From Vitrella brassicaformis (Eukaryota > Sar > Vitrellaceae), in assembly GCA_001179505.1 (NCBI GenBank), contig CDMY01000299.1:1-64000 (forward strand): a stretch of 64,000 bases of DNA, read 5' to 3'. Under the pieces are notes generated by a model. It was not told the DNA's origin. It was given only the letters and a program-made list of their open reading frames with translations, and did no database searches. The stretch's first letter is position 1, and every line of letters begins with the position of its first letter. Shown in pieces: positions 21,457 to 32,032 of this stretch. The position numbers were made by a program, and so were the translations under genes.

Positions 21457-22708
21457 TCATGCGGCCCTCGGCATGGTCGGCAGCATCATCATGGCGTGTT
21501 GTACAGTGACCAGCAGCACGAGCCTCCGATACATGCTCAGCGTCACACCCCACTTAAACAGCGTGCCGGGACCGAACTGCAGCACGATGCTGTCCGACCA
21601 GCCGTCGGGCAGGCCCCGCATACGGTACGCAGGCCAGTTCTCGGGCGGCCGGGGCTCCACCCCGGTATGCTCTCCTCTCCTCTCACCAGACAGCCCACCT
21701 GACACAGCACACCACAGACAAGGCGCGAAATCCGCCGTCGCGATGGCGCATGCGTGTGTCGTTGTGATGTCAGTTGTGATGTCAGTCCCACTCTCTCTTA
21801 TCAGTACGGAGCTCACCTCTGATGGCGAGTGTCTGCATGTCGCGCAGCCAGGGTATGCCCTCCTCGCGAGAAGCGAACAGCAGGCCCACCGCACGGATGG
21901 AGGGAGATGGGATCCGGCCGCTGTGGAAGGGGGAGGGCGCAGCGAACAGAGAAGACAGCAGTGAATAACGGGCGTCCTGCCACACGACCTGAAGACGGAC
22001 ACACAAAACATCAAACAACATCAAGAACGAAAAACGATGAGACTTTCTCTCTGCGTTTGCGTACCATAGCCCAGGAGTCATCATCGGGCGGACGCCCCAA
22101 AGGCAGCGGCACAGGGACCGGCGGCCGCTCCCTCCTCCCATCAGCCACCTCCCACCGACACAACTCATTCGCCCAGCCGTCGTACCACACAGACTCATGG
22201 CCAGCCACACTCGCTGATGACGGTGCGTCGGTGGGCGGCTGGGGGAGGGGGTGAGTTGACAGCGGCAGGAGGGGACGTGTCATCGATGAGGGTGCCTCTG
22301 TGGAGGGGGGGGAGGGGGTGTGGGAGGCTGTGGGGGGGTCGATGAATGCGAGCAGCGACGAACGGGTGAGAACAAGGTAACGCGCCTGAGGGAAGGAAAG
22401 ACGGAAACCAAGTGGCACATGTCATGTTTGTCACATCCATCGACTCTCGCTCTTGCTCGTCGTACCTTGGAGCGCACTCGCTGCCCATTCCTCATCCGCC
22501 TGATGTCGGCGGCGATGCCCTCACGCACCTCATACACGTCGTCGCCGTCCTTGGCGCCATACACCGACACCCAGCCCTCCCTCACGACCTGGCTCCCGTC
22601 CAGCGACACTCGGCGCCTTGTTCGAGGCCACAAGCGGCCGACCACCGACCACCAAGCGCCGTGCAGGCAGTCCCACGGCGAGCAAGGGCGCTCAGCTTCA
22701 GTCGTCAT
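21457..22708 (-). CDS. Unrecognised protein with possible PH-like domain
   Basis: Minus-strand exons: MTTEAERPCSPWDCLHGAWW and REGWVSVYGAKDGDDVYEVR, then ARYLVLTRSSLLAFIDPP, a Pro/Ser-rich insert, WYDGWANELCRWEVADGRRE, VVWQDARYSLLSSLFAAPSP and AVGLLFASREEGIPWLRDMQ. It ends WSDSIVLQFGPGTLFKWGVT and MMMLPTMPRAA-stop. The GW...RYLVLT-x-SLLAF pattern resembles the first strands of a PH domain (G-W ... R-Y-F-V-L ... L-x-Y), but the rest is too divergent to be sure. The last exon contains a hydrophobic stretch (YRRLVLLVTVQHA). Head-to-head with the Tudor-like gene across a motif-bearing 122-base gap. Confidence 0.55.
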
Positions 22709-22790
22709 CTTGCAGCATGATGCATGGATCTACACGTCAGTGTATCTTGCTGCTTCCGAGAGCGTCAACGTTTTTTCAGGCTCTAAAGCC

Positions 22791-22798
22791 TGCGAGCT
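22791..22798 (+). promoter_or_regulatory. TGCGAGCT promoter motif (divergent pair)
   Basis: Exact TGCGAGCT followed 3 bases later by AGCTCGCG (22802-22809), between start codons at 22708 (-) and 22831 (+). Supports the 22831 start over the upstream ATG at 22720. Role inferred. Confidence 0.5.
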
Positions 22799-22830
22799 TT
22801 GAGCTCGCGCTCGCCCCAAGATCCCTCGCG

Positions 22831-23781
22831 ATGAGCGACCGAAGATCGGAGATGAGCGACAACACCACCTACGAAGAGCTGGCCAATAATGAGGAGTTCG
22901 AGCCGGCGGCGGACGACGAGCAGGCAATGGAATACGGAATCACACTCTCACGGAAAAGGGCAGCTGACGCAGGGGGATTTTGTGTTGTGTTTGTAGATCG
23001 GGAAGCTCGTCTTCATCAAATTTGGCAAGAGGAGGTACCACGGCGTCATCTGCTGCCGCGAGATGGTGGAGACTGAGCAACATGACGACACCACAGGTGA
23101 GCAAAGCCAGATCATTCAGACAGGTGGGTTGTCTCACGTTGCCTCTCTGCTTCTCTGCTTCCAGGCGGTCCCTTGAAAGAAGCCGAGTACACCGTCATCT
23201 ACACAGACAAGACGACAGACGTCGTGACAGAGCAAATGGTCCGTCGCCACATCGTCGAGCCATCCTCCCTGCTGCCCAAGACACTCGCCACCCTCCAGGG
23301 GTACCTCAAGCACGCAAGGGAGCTGCTGCATCTCCCCCCGCTGCCCGAGCAGCCTGCCCCATCCACTGCCGCAAGCGCTCGGGTCGAGCCACAGCCTGCC
23401 GCCGCCGCCGCTGCTGCTGCTGCTGCTGGTGCCGCTGGTGCTCGGGAGGGTGAGCAGAAAGGCCAAGAGACGATGGACGAGGAGATGGCGCATGAGGATG
23501 AGCCAGGAGCCCACGAGGAAGAAGAGGCGGGTGGTCAGGAGCAGCAGGAGGAGATCCCTCCACCGCCTGCAGTCGAGGGCGACCAGGTGTCGCAGACGGG
23601 CAACATGGAGCAGCAGTCGACCCCCTCATTTTTCAGCCGTATGATGTCGCTCATCCAGCAGCCCTTCTCTTCCCTCTTCGCCGCAGCACCGGCCAGCAGC
23701 GATCGCAAGCGCAAGAGAGACGAGGAGGTGGAGGCTGGCGGGCGGGATGAGCGGCGCGGCGGTCGACGGCGGCTGGAGTGA
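22831..23781 (+). CDS. Nuclear protein with Tudor-like domain
   Basis: Exon 1 encodes MSDRRSEMSDNTTYEELANN and an acidic stretch to ADDEQ. Exon 2 starts at 22997 (IGKLVFIKFGKRRYHGVICC) and exon 3 near 23165 continues with EAEYTVIYTDKTTDVVTEQM and VRRHIVEP. The pattern G-K-x-V-x-I-K-F-x-x-x-x-Y-x-G ... Y-x-V-x-Y-x-D-x-x-x-D resembles Tudor/PWWP-type barrels that read methylated residues (family knowledge; assignment tentative). The long C-terminus is Ala- and Glu-rich and ends with a basic signal DRKRKRDEE and RRGGRRRLE-stop, suggesting nuclear location. The junction of exons 1 and 2 has no GT donor; a GC-AG intron at 22924-22996 (CAG/GCAATG) keeps the frame. Confidence 0.62.
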
Positions 23782-24271
23782 GTGATGCATGTGATCGATG
23801 CGTGTGTGTGGTGGTCGATGACCACATGGTGTCGCTCTACGTGGTGTGGTTGTTGCTAAGGGGCGGGTGGCTGGGGGATATGTGGAGTGGGAAGGAAGCA
23901 ACGCCTTAAGATTGCTAGGCCGTGGCCGTTTCAAGGCATGGTACGGGCCTCTCATTTTTTCAGCTCTCATCAGGCAGGCTGCTTGGTCGCTGTGGTGTTG
24001 GGATTATTAAGTCGAATTTTCTCGTCTTACTTTGCCCTTACATGCGCCTGTGCCTTGGAGGGCCTGGTGGGGCTGATGTGCTGATGCGGTGTTGGTGTGT
24101 GTTTTTGTTGATTTGTGTGCTGTGTGCTTGGACAGCTGACTCAAAGGCGATGAATCAGATTGATAACCCATTGCAACAGAGTTGATTGGGAAACTTAAGC
24201 AAGAAGAGACAAAAAAACCATTAATCGCCACCTGCGAGCTGGCGAAGTGAAAGGAGGTGTCTTCTGGGGTG
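23782..24271. other. Intergenic, promoter side of the multidomain gene
   Basis: No gene seen. AT-richer than the flanks; the TGCGAGCT motif is near its right end. Confidence 0.5.
24233..24240 (+). promoter_or_regulatory. TGCGAGCT promoter motif (ART/Hsp70-SBD/SUMO-like gene)
   Basis: Exact TGCGAGCT, 31 bases before the ATG at 24272. Role inferred. Confidence 0.5.
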
Positions 24272-27200
24272 ATGGCAGAGGAGCCTTCGTCGTTGATCTG
24301 GGCAGGCGCTGCTGTTTTCCTTCTGACGGCCGTCTCCATCAACCTCCTGCCTCACCTCTCACAGCAAGACGGTAAGGATCTCACCAACCAGAGGTGCAAG
24401 CAGGTCGACCGGGTGCTGATCTATGTTTCTGTGCAACAGGCGGCTCCCCCGACACCCATCCTCCCTCGAACGACACACGGCCTTCCCATCGCAGAACGGA
24501 TCTGGGCGTGGATCTGACAGGTCAGAGAAGACGGGAGCACACACACGCACACAGAGCACAGCACTTGGATGGCCAGGCAGCACGAGAGAGATGGCTGTCC
24601 ATCTTCCAATTCTGTTCATTGCGTGTTTGCAATATTAATTGGCGTCGTCTCCTGGCTGTTGGTGTCTGTGTGTGCTGCCGTCAGGTCTTCTGCGAGACTC
24701 AGTGCCGCGATGCAAGGTGTATCATGTGTTCGAGCCAGGCAGCAGCAGATGGATTGCCACGGCTGCCAACAGGGCTAGCGGCTGCTCCATGATGTGCCCA
24801 CTCCACTACCACTGCAATGTCAGTGACTTTGCTGGCCCGTTTGCGGATGGAAACGAGTGGCCCTACTATGCTGTGGATGACTGTCACTTCGCCGCTTCGC
24901 TGACATCTCTCCGATGCGGCGCATTCAGCCTCTTCCGGCCTCGATTCAGGTGAAAGGCCCGTCGATTGTGAGGGGCGTCTCGCCCATTGGTGGTGTTCTC
25001 TTGTGTTGGTCCGTGTCTGCCTGTCAGCCCTGATTGGAAGCAGCCGACCTACTGGAGTGCGGGCTCGTCCAGCTGGACCCCAAGGACAGATGTCGTCCCT
25101 GAGGTGTTTGCTGGCCATGCCTTGCTGCCAATCGACCCACAGCTGATCGACGTGGGTACTCTTTCTGGCTTGGTTGACACCTACGGCCGTCTTCTGGAGC
25201 TCATCCGAGACCACTCGGGCTCCTCTCGAGGCTTCCTCATCGGTGTCCCCTCTGCTTTTGTCGGGCTCTTCAACACCAACTCGGCTCTGCACCCTCTACA
25301 GACGGGCTTCAAGGCGACGTTCGCCCGCTTGTGGCAACAGGCGTACGGCGAGCCGCCTCCGAGGCAAGTAGATGATGTCCTGAAACGGCTGACCAAGGAG
25401 TGGCTTGCAGTGGCAAAAGACCTCTTCTTGTTGTACACCAAGGGCGGCATGAGCGACGTCAACAAAGCCCTCGTCCCAGCTGCCAAGCTGTCCTGGTGGA
25501 AGCAGCAGGCGTCCCAGCGGCACCGTCAGATCGCCCTGCTCTTCCGTCTGTTCTTTCGGTCGGACCTCACTCAGCTTGACCCGGTGCTCCCTCCCTGGCC
25601 AAAGCGCGTCGGCACCGCTCATCGCATCACGACCGCCTCGCGGGCTCTGATCGAGACCGCCTACCGGAAGGGCATGGCCGTCTCCTGGCCGGCATTCGCC
25701 TCCACCTCACTTTGCGAAGATGTTACGAGGGAATTTGATGGCGGCTTCGAAGAAGAGGAGACGACGGTCGGTTTCGAAGTCTTTCACGGGGTGGATTTCG
25801 AGTCAGGAGAGGGCGGCTTCACGTTCAACGTGCCGTGGGGGCTGGTGCACAAGAACGTCTTCTTCTCCATCCTCCTCCTCCGGTGTCACGAGCCGGAGAG
25901 TGCGTATACGTACGTGCCGCGACTGGTGCAGGGCGTCTCAACCTACGGAGAGGAGGAAGAGGTCCTCCTGCCGCCCCTCTTCCCCTTGACTGTCGTGCGT
26001 ATTGGGAAGGCGCCAGGTGATGCCGCCTGGTCCGTGTCTTTCTTTTGTTGACATTGATGGTTTGTGGCTGCAGGTGGAAAGTCAGGTTACACGTACGACA
26101 TCGGCCTGGGGACCAACTGCAGCGCAGCAACAAGCAGTGAGCAGAGAAGAGACGGATGAGATGGCAGTGGTTACCGATTTTTACTCTACTTTGTTTGTAT
26201 CCGTGTTTGTAGGTGTCTCTAAGCGTGTTGAGGTCAGACAAGCCCGTCAACGTGACCCATGCATCCCTCAGCGTCGAGCTGGCCGGCGGCGAGCTGCTGA
26301 GAATGATCGACCGCTTCGCTGCCGTCCCCGTACGCAACTCCACCGTGCTCACGACGGCAAGAGACCACCAGTCATCAGTCACAATACAGGTACGTCTGTC
26401 TGGTTGGCCGATGCATTGGTATCGGTGTGTTTCGTGTCTGTGTGTGTATCAGGTGTATGAGGGCGAGTATTCTAAGGGCAGCAACAACACGCTGGCTGGC
26501 GTGCTCGTGCTCTCAGACATCGAGCCGCAGCCGGCGGGGAGGCCGCAAATCACTGTAAGCGGGAAGGAGCGAAGAACTTACACCGGGAGAAGCGACCGCC
26601 ACACATGGTGTGACTGCATGTGCCCGTAGGTGTCGCTTGGCATCGACAGTGGTGGCACGCTGACGGTGTCTGCTGAAGAGATGGGCACGGTCAACCGGAG
26701 GGACATCATGATCGCCAGAGAGGATCACCCGATGGTCGTCAAGGTCGACACAAACGGCAAGAAGGCGCCTGTCGGCATCAGGAGCTGGCAGAGCTTCGGC
26801 AACATATTGGACACCTACCACACCAAAATGGGCCTCTCCCCAAGAACATACACGTGGGCACAATGAGGGAGGGATGGGTGACGTACCGACAGTCAGAGAG
26901 AGAGAGCCGAGGTCGCGTATCTATTCGTCCCGCCCTTCCTTCTGTGCTTGTTGTCAGATTCATGTTCAACGGCCGCCGCATTCGGAGACGCGACACTCCT
27001 TACCTGCTGGGTGTGAGGGACGGCGACATCATTGAAGCACGGCCATTCCAGGACACGCTGATCGGCCCAAGAAATCGCCTCTCATTGGCGACGACAACCG
27101 ACATCGGCCTGCGGTTGATAGGCGAGAAGGTGACGGTCGTTCCCAGAGGCACTTCCCTTCCAGCGACCAAGACCTACTTGACCATAACCTCAAGAGACGG

Positions 27201-28121
27201 CCAGACAGCAAGCCGTTTTGACGTGAGAGAGGTTTCCTGTGCGGGGCTCTTTGTTCGTATTCCTGTAAAGTGCGTGTGTTTTGTGCAGCCGTTCGAGGGC
27301 TACTACGATACGTACTACGACCGGCAACGGGAGAGGTTCACTCTCACAGGCCTCACACCGGCACCGAAGGGCACTACTCAAGTCGCGGTAGACAGACAGC
27401 TGCTGGGTCCATGGATGCATCCGTCCATTCACGTGTGTGCGTGGGGTGGCACCTTGTTTGTGCAATGCATGCAGGTGACATTCCAAATCGATCACAATGG
27501 TGCCATCACTGTGTCGGCTGAGGAGAAGGGGACGGATAACCGCGCCAACATCACCATGCCTAAGCTCGCCATGACAAAGCCCGCCCCCTTAAACCTCAAG
27601 GCCAGCGAAAGACACATAAAATGCACCAGTGAGACAGTCCCGTCGAGAGTTCGGATTGCTGCTGTGCAGGTTGTGTGCCAGGACGAGAGCAAGGAGCTCC
27701 ACCACACTGCAGAGTAATCGACATACATTGCGGCGCTCCTGGCACTTGCTGTGAGCCTGTCTGTCCGCAGAAAATGGACCAAGCGCATGAGTTATTTGAT
27801 ATATGCCTGGCAGAGGGAGTTTCGTTCAAATCCAAACACATACAGGTGCCAGTCGGACACACAGCCAGCCATCATCTGCCAGAGTTCCCTGTGTGTGACG
27901 TCTCACAGGTTTTTCTATCGCGGAGAGCCCGTGTATGGTGACGACACGACGGACAGCCTGGGCGTGATGGACGGAGACATCATCGAAGCCGTTCCTGAAG
28001 ACCGACCAATACGTAAGCACGGACAGGCAGACGCAGAGACGTGGATGAATGTTGTATTGATTTTGGTACAGTCCTTGCGGGTCGCTCATCCGCATGGCCG
28101 GCGATTGACAGATTGGGATAG
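24272..28121 (+). CDS. Multidomain protein: ADP-ribosyltransferase-like, then two Hsp70-SBD / SUMO-like pairs
   Basis: About twelve exons join in phase. N-terminus: SSLIWAGAAVFLLTAVSINL, a signal peptide or anchor, then a Cys-rich segment and a long exon (25028-26015). The end of that exon reads like an ADP-ribosyltransferase fold: GMAVSWPAFASTSLCEDVTR (S-T-S), LLLRCHEPESAYTYV and GEEEEVLLPPLFPLTVV (catalytic-Glu type E-E-E-V). Next is a full Hsp70 substrate-binding beta-sandwich without any ATPase domain (ASLSVELAGGELLRMIDRFA, VTIQVYEGEYSKGSNNTLAG, VSLGIDSGGTLTVSAEEMGT). A SUMO/Rad60-like beta-grasp follows (KMGLSPRTYTFMFNGRRIRR, LLGVRDGDIIEARP). Then come a second Hsp70 SBD (VTVVPRGTSLPATKTYLTIT, VTFQIDHNGAITVSAEEKGT) and a second SUMO-like domain (NPNTYRFFYRGEPVY, SLGVMDGDIIEAVPEDRP). 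I know no protein with this order. Enzymatic activity is unproven. A shortened paralogue lies at 34669. Confidence 0.8.
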
Positions 28122-28908
28122 GATAGGACTGAACTGTACAGGTCGCAGGTGACAGGTAATAGGTGACATGTGATATCGGCAGCCGATAGGTAGCTAGGGA
28201 TGTGGCTTAGTAAATAGGTCGTGCATGCATTTATGCATTTGTCCTTTGCAGACGGTTTTTGTGTATGTACATACTTGTCTGTCTGTCCGTCTGTCTGTAT
28301 GTACGTATGTACGTATGTATGTAACTGTTGATGGATGGACGGATGAGCTGTGCGAAATGGAAAGAGGAGAACGGCGCGAAATGATCGACAGATGGCCGTG
28401 TGCGAGTCAAGACGCTCTGTTTGGCCGATGGAGACACTCACGAAAAGCAGTCGGGATACAGACAAGACAGACAGACAAGACAGACAAGACAGACAAGACA
28501 GACAAAGAGATTGAAGTCGGAACCCTAGCGGCCGTCTTCCGTTTTCTCTTGCGCAGCCTCGCCTCCCCCGAGAGTACCATGTGTAGTGGTCAATGTTGGC
28601 GATCCTAGCCCTGGCCGCACGGGCAACATTCTGGCAGAGACATTCGTGTATGCTGGGATCAGTGTAATTGCTCGAAGCGCTGTTGTGGCCCCTTTCATCA
28701 CTGCGTCCGAGAGGCTTAGAGCAACGCAGACATCTCCGCGGATGGAGACATCTCCGCGACTGGAGACATCTCTAGTACCGCGGGTACGCCTCCGCTCACA
28801 TCCTGCGCTGTACGCAAACCGCGGCTGCCTCTCGGTGTCAGCCACTAGCGGCCCTGAATTTACGAGGGTCGCTATATTTACGACGCGTTAACGGTCGCGT
28901 ACAGCACT
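28122..28908. other. Intergenic with tandem repeats and an orphan coding-like repeat unit
   Basis: Holds a tandem (GACAGACAA)n run at 28461-28505. At about 28580-28720 an open stretch reads VVVNVGDPSPGRTGNILAET and FVYAGISVIAR, which resembles the repeat units of the next gene (GDPDP...GRTGDIVAE). It may be an exon of that gene or a decayed unit. Between 28728 and 28775 the phrase GACATCTCCGCG-TGGA is tandemly repeated. Confidence 0.5.
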
Positions 28909-29782
28909 TTGCCTGCCGAGCATCCTCTGTCAGCGGTCACTCTCCGCCTTTCGCTCGTCATCGCTGTGTGTTTCGCCCTCTACGCCCTACCCCGGGCTGA
29001 CGGCCAAGAATGCTCCAAAGCAACATGTAGGTGTACGCAGGCCACACACGGCACAGACAATCACCCAGACGACTTATTCGCCCTCGCGTGTGTGTGCTGT
29101 TCGTGCAGGCTTGATAGCTGGCAACCCGATTCAAGGGGTTGGTACAGGTGGGATAGCAGCTGAACGGCTAATCATTGCCGAAGGGGGTCTCTTGTTGGGG
29201 GGTGAGTGGGACCGCGAAGCCGACTTGCTTGTTGGTCATGGCAGGGCGCGGGTCCCCCGTGGGGAAGTTATTGCCAGAAGTAAGCAGCAAGGAGCGGCAG
29301 GTCCTTTTTCGTCACTGTGCTGCTGCCTTCATGCAGGCTTGATTGCTGGCGACACGTCTGGCGACACAGCGGCGAGTGTTGATCCCGGTGACGTGGCAGC
29401 TAGCAACAACGTTATTGTTCTTGGCGACGAAGTGCGGGCCACCCGTGCGGAAGTCAAAGCCAGAAGTAAGCAGCATGTTGCAGCAGGTCCTGTCGCCCGC
29501 TTCACTCTGCGTGTGCGCGTGTGTCGGTTTGTGTGTGTTTCCAGGCATGACCGTCGGTAGCCCTGACCGTAGAATCTTCGGGTCCGTTGCTGGCTTCGAT
29601 GGCAACATCGTGGCACAGAACTCCATAATTGCGAACAGGGTTCAGGCCCAACGGGATTTGCAAGTTGGTAATTCTCTATTTGGTAACTCTGTGTTTATTG
29701 ATGGTGACTCGGTGCGGGCCGAAAGTGCGGAAGTGAGAGCCAGAAGTAAGCAACGAAGAGCGGCAGGTCCTGTCGTCACTGC

Positions 29783-29818
<36 letters not shown>

Positions 29819-30585
29819 TGTGTGCGTGTGTCTTCCAGGCCTGTCTGTCGGCGATCCTGACCCTTTGCGCTTTACTACTGGCCGCACTGGCGACATCGTG
29901 GCAGAGAAAGGCGTGTTCGCCGATTGGATCCAGTCTTCGAATAGTCTTGCAGAGGGAGATATCACTGCATTCCGGACCGTTAGAGGAGTCCAAGGGTGCA
30001 GATGCGGCGGGCTGACCATTCCGGGGGACGTTGTTGAAGTGAGCGAAACCGACGACCAGCCGCCGTCATCCTTCGAAGAGTGGGGCGGGAGGAACCGATC
30101 AGCGGCGTACGAGGCGAGGCCTTCAGGCAGCTGCCTGTCCACACCAACCCACACAACAGGCTGACGCTGGCCGCCCAGGACGTCAGCCGCCTCTTCCCAT
30201 CGGCAGTGGGGACATTCGAAGACAATTATCAGCCGGAGGAGGGCGGCAAGGGGCGGCCGACGAAGCACACGACGATTGACCTGACCCAGCTGATCTTCAC
30301 GCAGATGTCCGTCATCCAAGACCTCCAAGCCCATGCCTCTGACCTCCAGGCCCGTGCGTCTGTCATCCCTGACCTCCAGGCCCGCATCGCCCGTCTGAAG
30401 AATGCGCTTGCCACACTCCCAGGTATCACGGCCATCATGCAGGACGCGCACGATAGCCAAACGAGCTCACGTGTGTGTCTGTCTGTGTCTCTGTGTGGCT
30501 TGTTGGTGTAGGCCAAGGCGGCAAGAGGGGCAAGGGCGCCGGTGGTCCACCCTCAGTTGTCGGCGGGAAGGGCGGCAAGAAGTGA
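28909..30585 (+). CDS. Secreted protein built of tandemly duplicated repeat exons, coiled-coil tail
   Basis: The opening exon encodes a signal peptide (LSLVIAVCFALYALPRADG). Repeat exons follow at 29109-29279, 29337-29465, 29545-29745 and 29839-30038; the first three are phase 1-1 and multiples of three. Their products share a plan: LIAGDTSGDTAAS or LSVGDPDP...GRTGDIVAEKGVFADW, then V-x-GDEVRATRAEVKARS. This plan suggests a beta-helix or fibre repeat. The last part (VSRLFPSAVGTFEDNY, TTIDLTQLIFTQMSVIQDLQ, then heptad-like DLQARA repeats) weakly resembles the end of intramolecular-chaperone (peptidase S74) domains of fibre proteins, but the self-cleavage Ser region is not visible. It ends in Gly/Lys repeats. 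The start is unresolved: no ATG precedes the signal peptide in frame, and an exon MCS at 28579 spliced at about 28931 would fit in phase. Confidence 0.58.
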
Positions 30586-31254
30586 GATGTCTATCTGTGT
30601 GTGTGAGTGAGTGATGAGTGTCTCGGTGTCTCCTCGAGTACGTATATCTTGCCGTGTGAGCAAGTGCGCACTTGTATGGTATGGATCCTGTGGTGCGACA
30701 GGAACGTTCCTCTGCCCTGACTGACTGGAGAGAGGCGAATTAATGGAGAGGGCGGCCTGGCCTGGCGGGGTGCTCATCGGGAGTCTGTGTCTGTGACTGA
30801 TGCGTGTGCGTCGCCGTTGTTTATTTGTCCGTATGCGTGCGTTATTTGTCCGTCTCCGACACACATGCAAAGGATGCAGCTGTAGTGTGTGCACATGCGG
30901 ACAAAAAATAGCAACACGTTCTCACGTGCATCGGACTTCATTTGTGATTTTATTAGTGTGTTGTATGGTATGGCCTGGACCGTGTGGTGACGCTTTTCTT
31001 CGCTCTCACTTGAGAGAGAGGCGAGTCAGTGGAGGGGGGCCTGGCCTGCTGAGGGGCTCATATTATTTTATTTTGTTTTATTTTCGCCAATCCGATTAGA
31101 CTTTTCGTGTTTGTACAACGAACTGCCCCATCGGTCAACTGGTTGAGTGCGTGCCGTGTGCAAGTGTGACGGTCTCTCGTTCAATCCATCCCCCGTCTCC
31201 CTTGTACAGAATACACACACACACACACACACAGAGACACAGACACAGACACAG
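30586..31254. other. Intergenic, no gene seen
   Basis: Contains near-duplicated phrases about 250-300 bases apart (GAGAGAGGCGA...GGAGAGGGCGGCCTGGCCTG at about 30732 and a similar run at about 31013), then (CA)n and (GACA)n runs near 31212-31275. Confidence 0.5.
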
Positions 31255-31810
31255 ACAGAGAGACAGAGAGAGAGACATGTATCCACCTCACGTTGGGTGT
31301 CGCAGCGGCGTGGATGAAGAGGCAGTGGGGCAGCAAAGTGCAAGAGACAGTGGAAGGGTAGGCGTGGGGTCGGGGCTTCATGCTCACATACTGCTGCTGT
31401 CGCTGCTGGCTGTTTCTCTCTCAGCATGTTTGCGTCGTGTTGTGGCGAAGGCATGACACCCACACGAGGAGGGATTGACCTCGTCTCTCCCCTGCTGAGT
31501 GCCATGCTGCCGCCTGACGTATCACAACCGCCGCAAGACACATTGCTTTGCGCTGTGCATCGCTTCTCAACCGTTGGGGCGGGTGTGAGAGTCAGTGTCT
31601 CGATGAACTCGGTCGTTTGGTGATGGCGTCAGGAGGGGGCTGCTTGTGTACAGTGAGAGCCGGGCCAAATTGGTGGGTGTCTCTGTATGTGTCAAGCTGT
31701 TCATCTGTACGTGAGCCAGTCGGACACTCCAGTGACAGGCTTGCTATCTGCACCGAGTTGTGCGATGACGTCCGCCCACCCACACATCCACTCACAGACG
31801 TGGTTGTCCC
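31255..31810 (+). repeat. Dispersed repeat family R1, copy 2
   Basis: Aligns with the reverse complement of about 62850-63540. Shared anchors are GACAGTGGAAGGG-AGGCGTGGG, GGAGGGAT-GA--TCGTCTCTCC-CT, CATTG-TTTGCGCTGTGCATC, GAGGGGGCTGCT-GTGTACAG and ATGCGATGAC-TCC-CCCACC. Overall diverged with small gaps over about 0.6 kb. No ORF or terminal repeat recognised. Confidence 0.75.
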
Positions 31811-32032
31811 CACACACAGACATGGTTGTCCATCTGTCGGTGTGGCTGGGAGGGTCTTTCCGGCTCACACTGCCTCAGTCAACGTGTCTGCGGGCTGACT
31901 GGCTGGTCAGCACGAGGAACCATCAACTCATGCAGAATGAAGCGGGAAGACGCCACTCGAAGAAGATCAGTCACAATATGACGTTTGCCACCTCAGTCAG
32001 TGACGGCACTCAACTGAGCCCTCAGCCTCTCA

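Noticed and set aside
22720-22830. Upstream in-frame start for the Tudor-like gene
   Set aside because: It would overlap the divergent promoter motif cluster at 22791-22809; MSDRRSEMSD at 22831 is a better start.
24272-26015. Recent horizontal transfer of a bacterial ADP-ribosyltransferase
   Set aside because: The region has typical host introns, host-like composition and eukaryotic domains in the same transcript; an old transfer cannot be excluded, but nothing shows a recent one.
31122-31192. tRNA-like stretch (CAACTGGTTGAG then CGTTCAATCC at tRNA-like spacing)
   Set aside because: The A-box/B-box-like words are there but the T-arm and acceptor stem do not pair, and the other R1 copies lack them.
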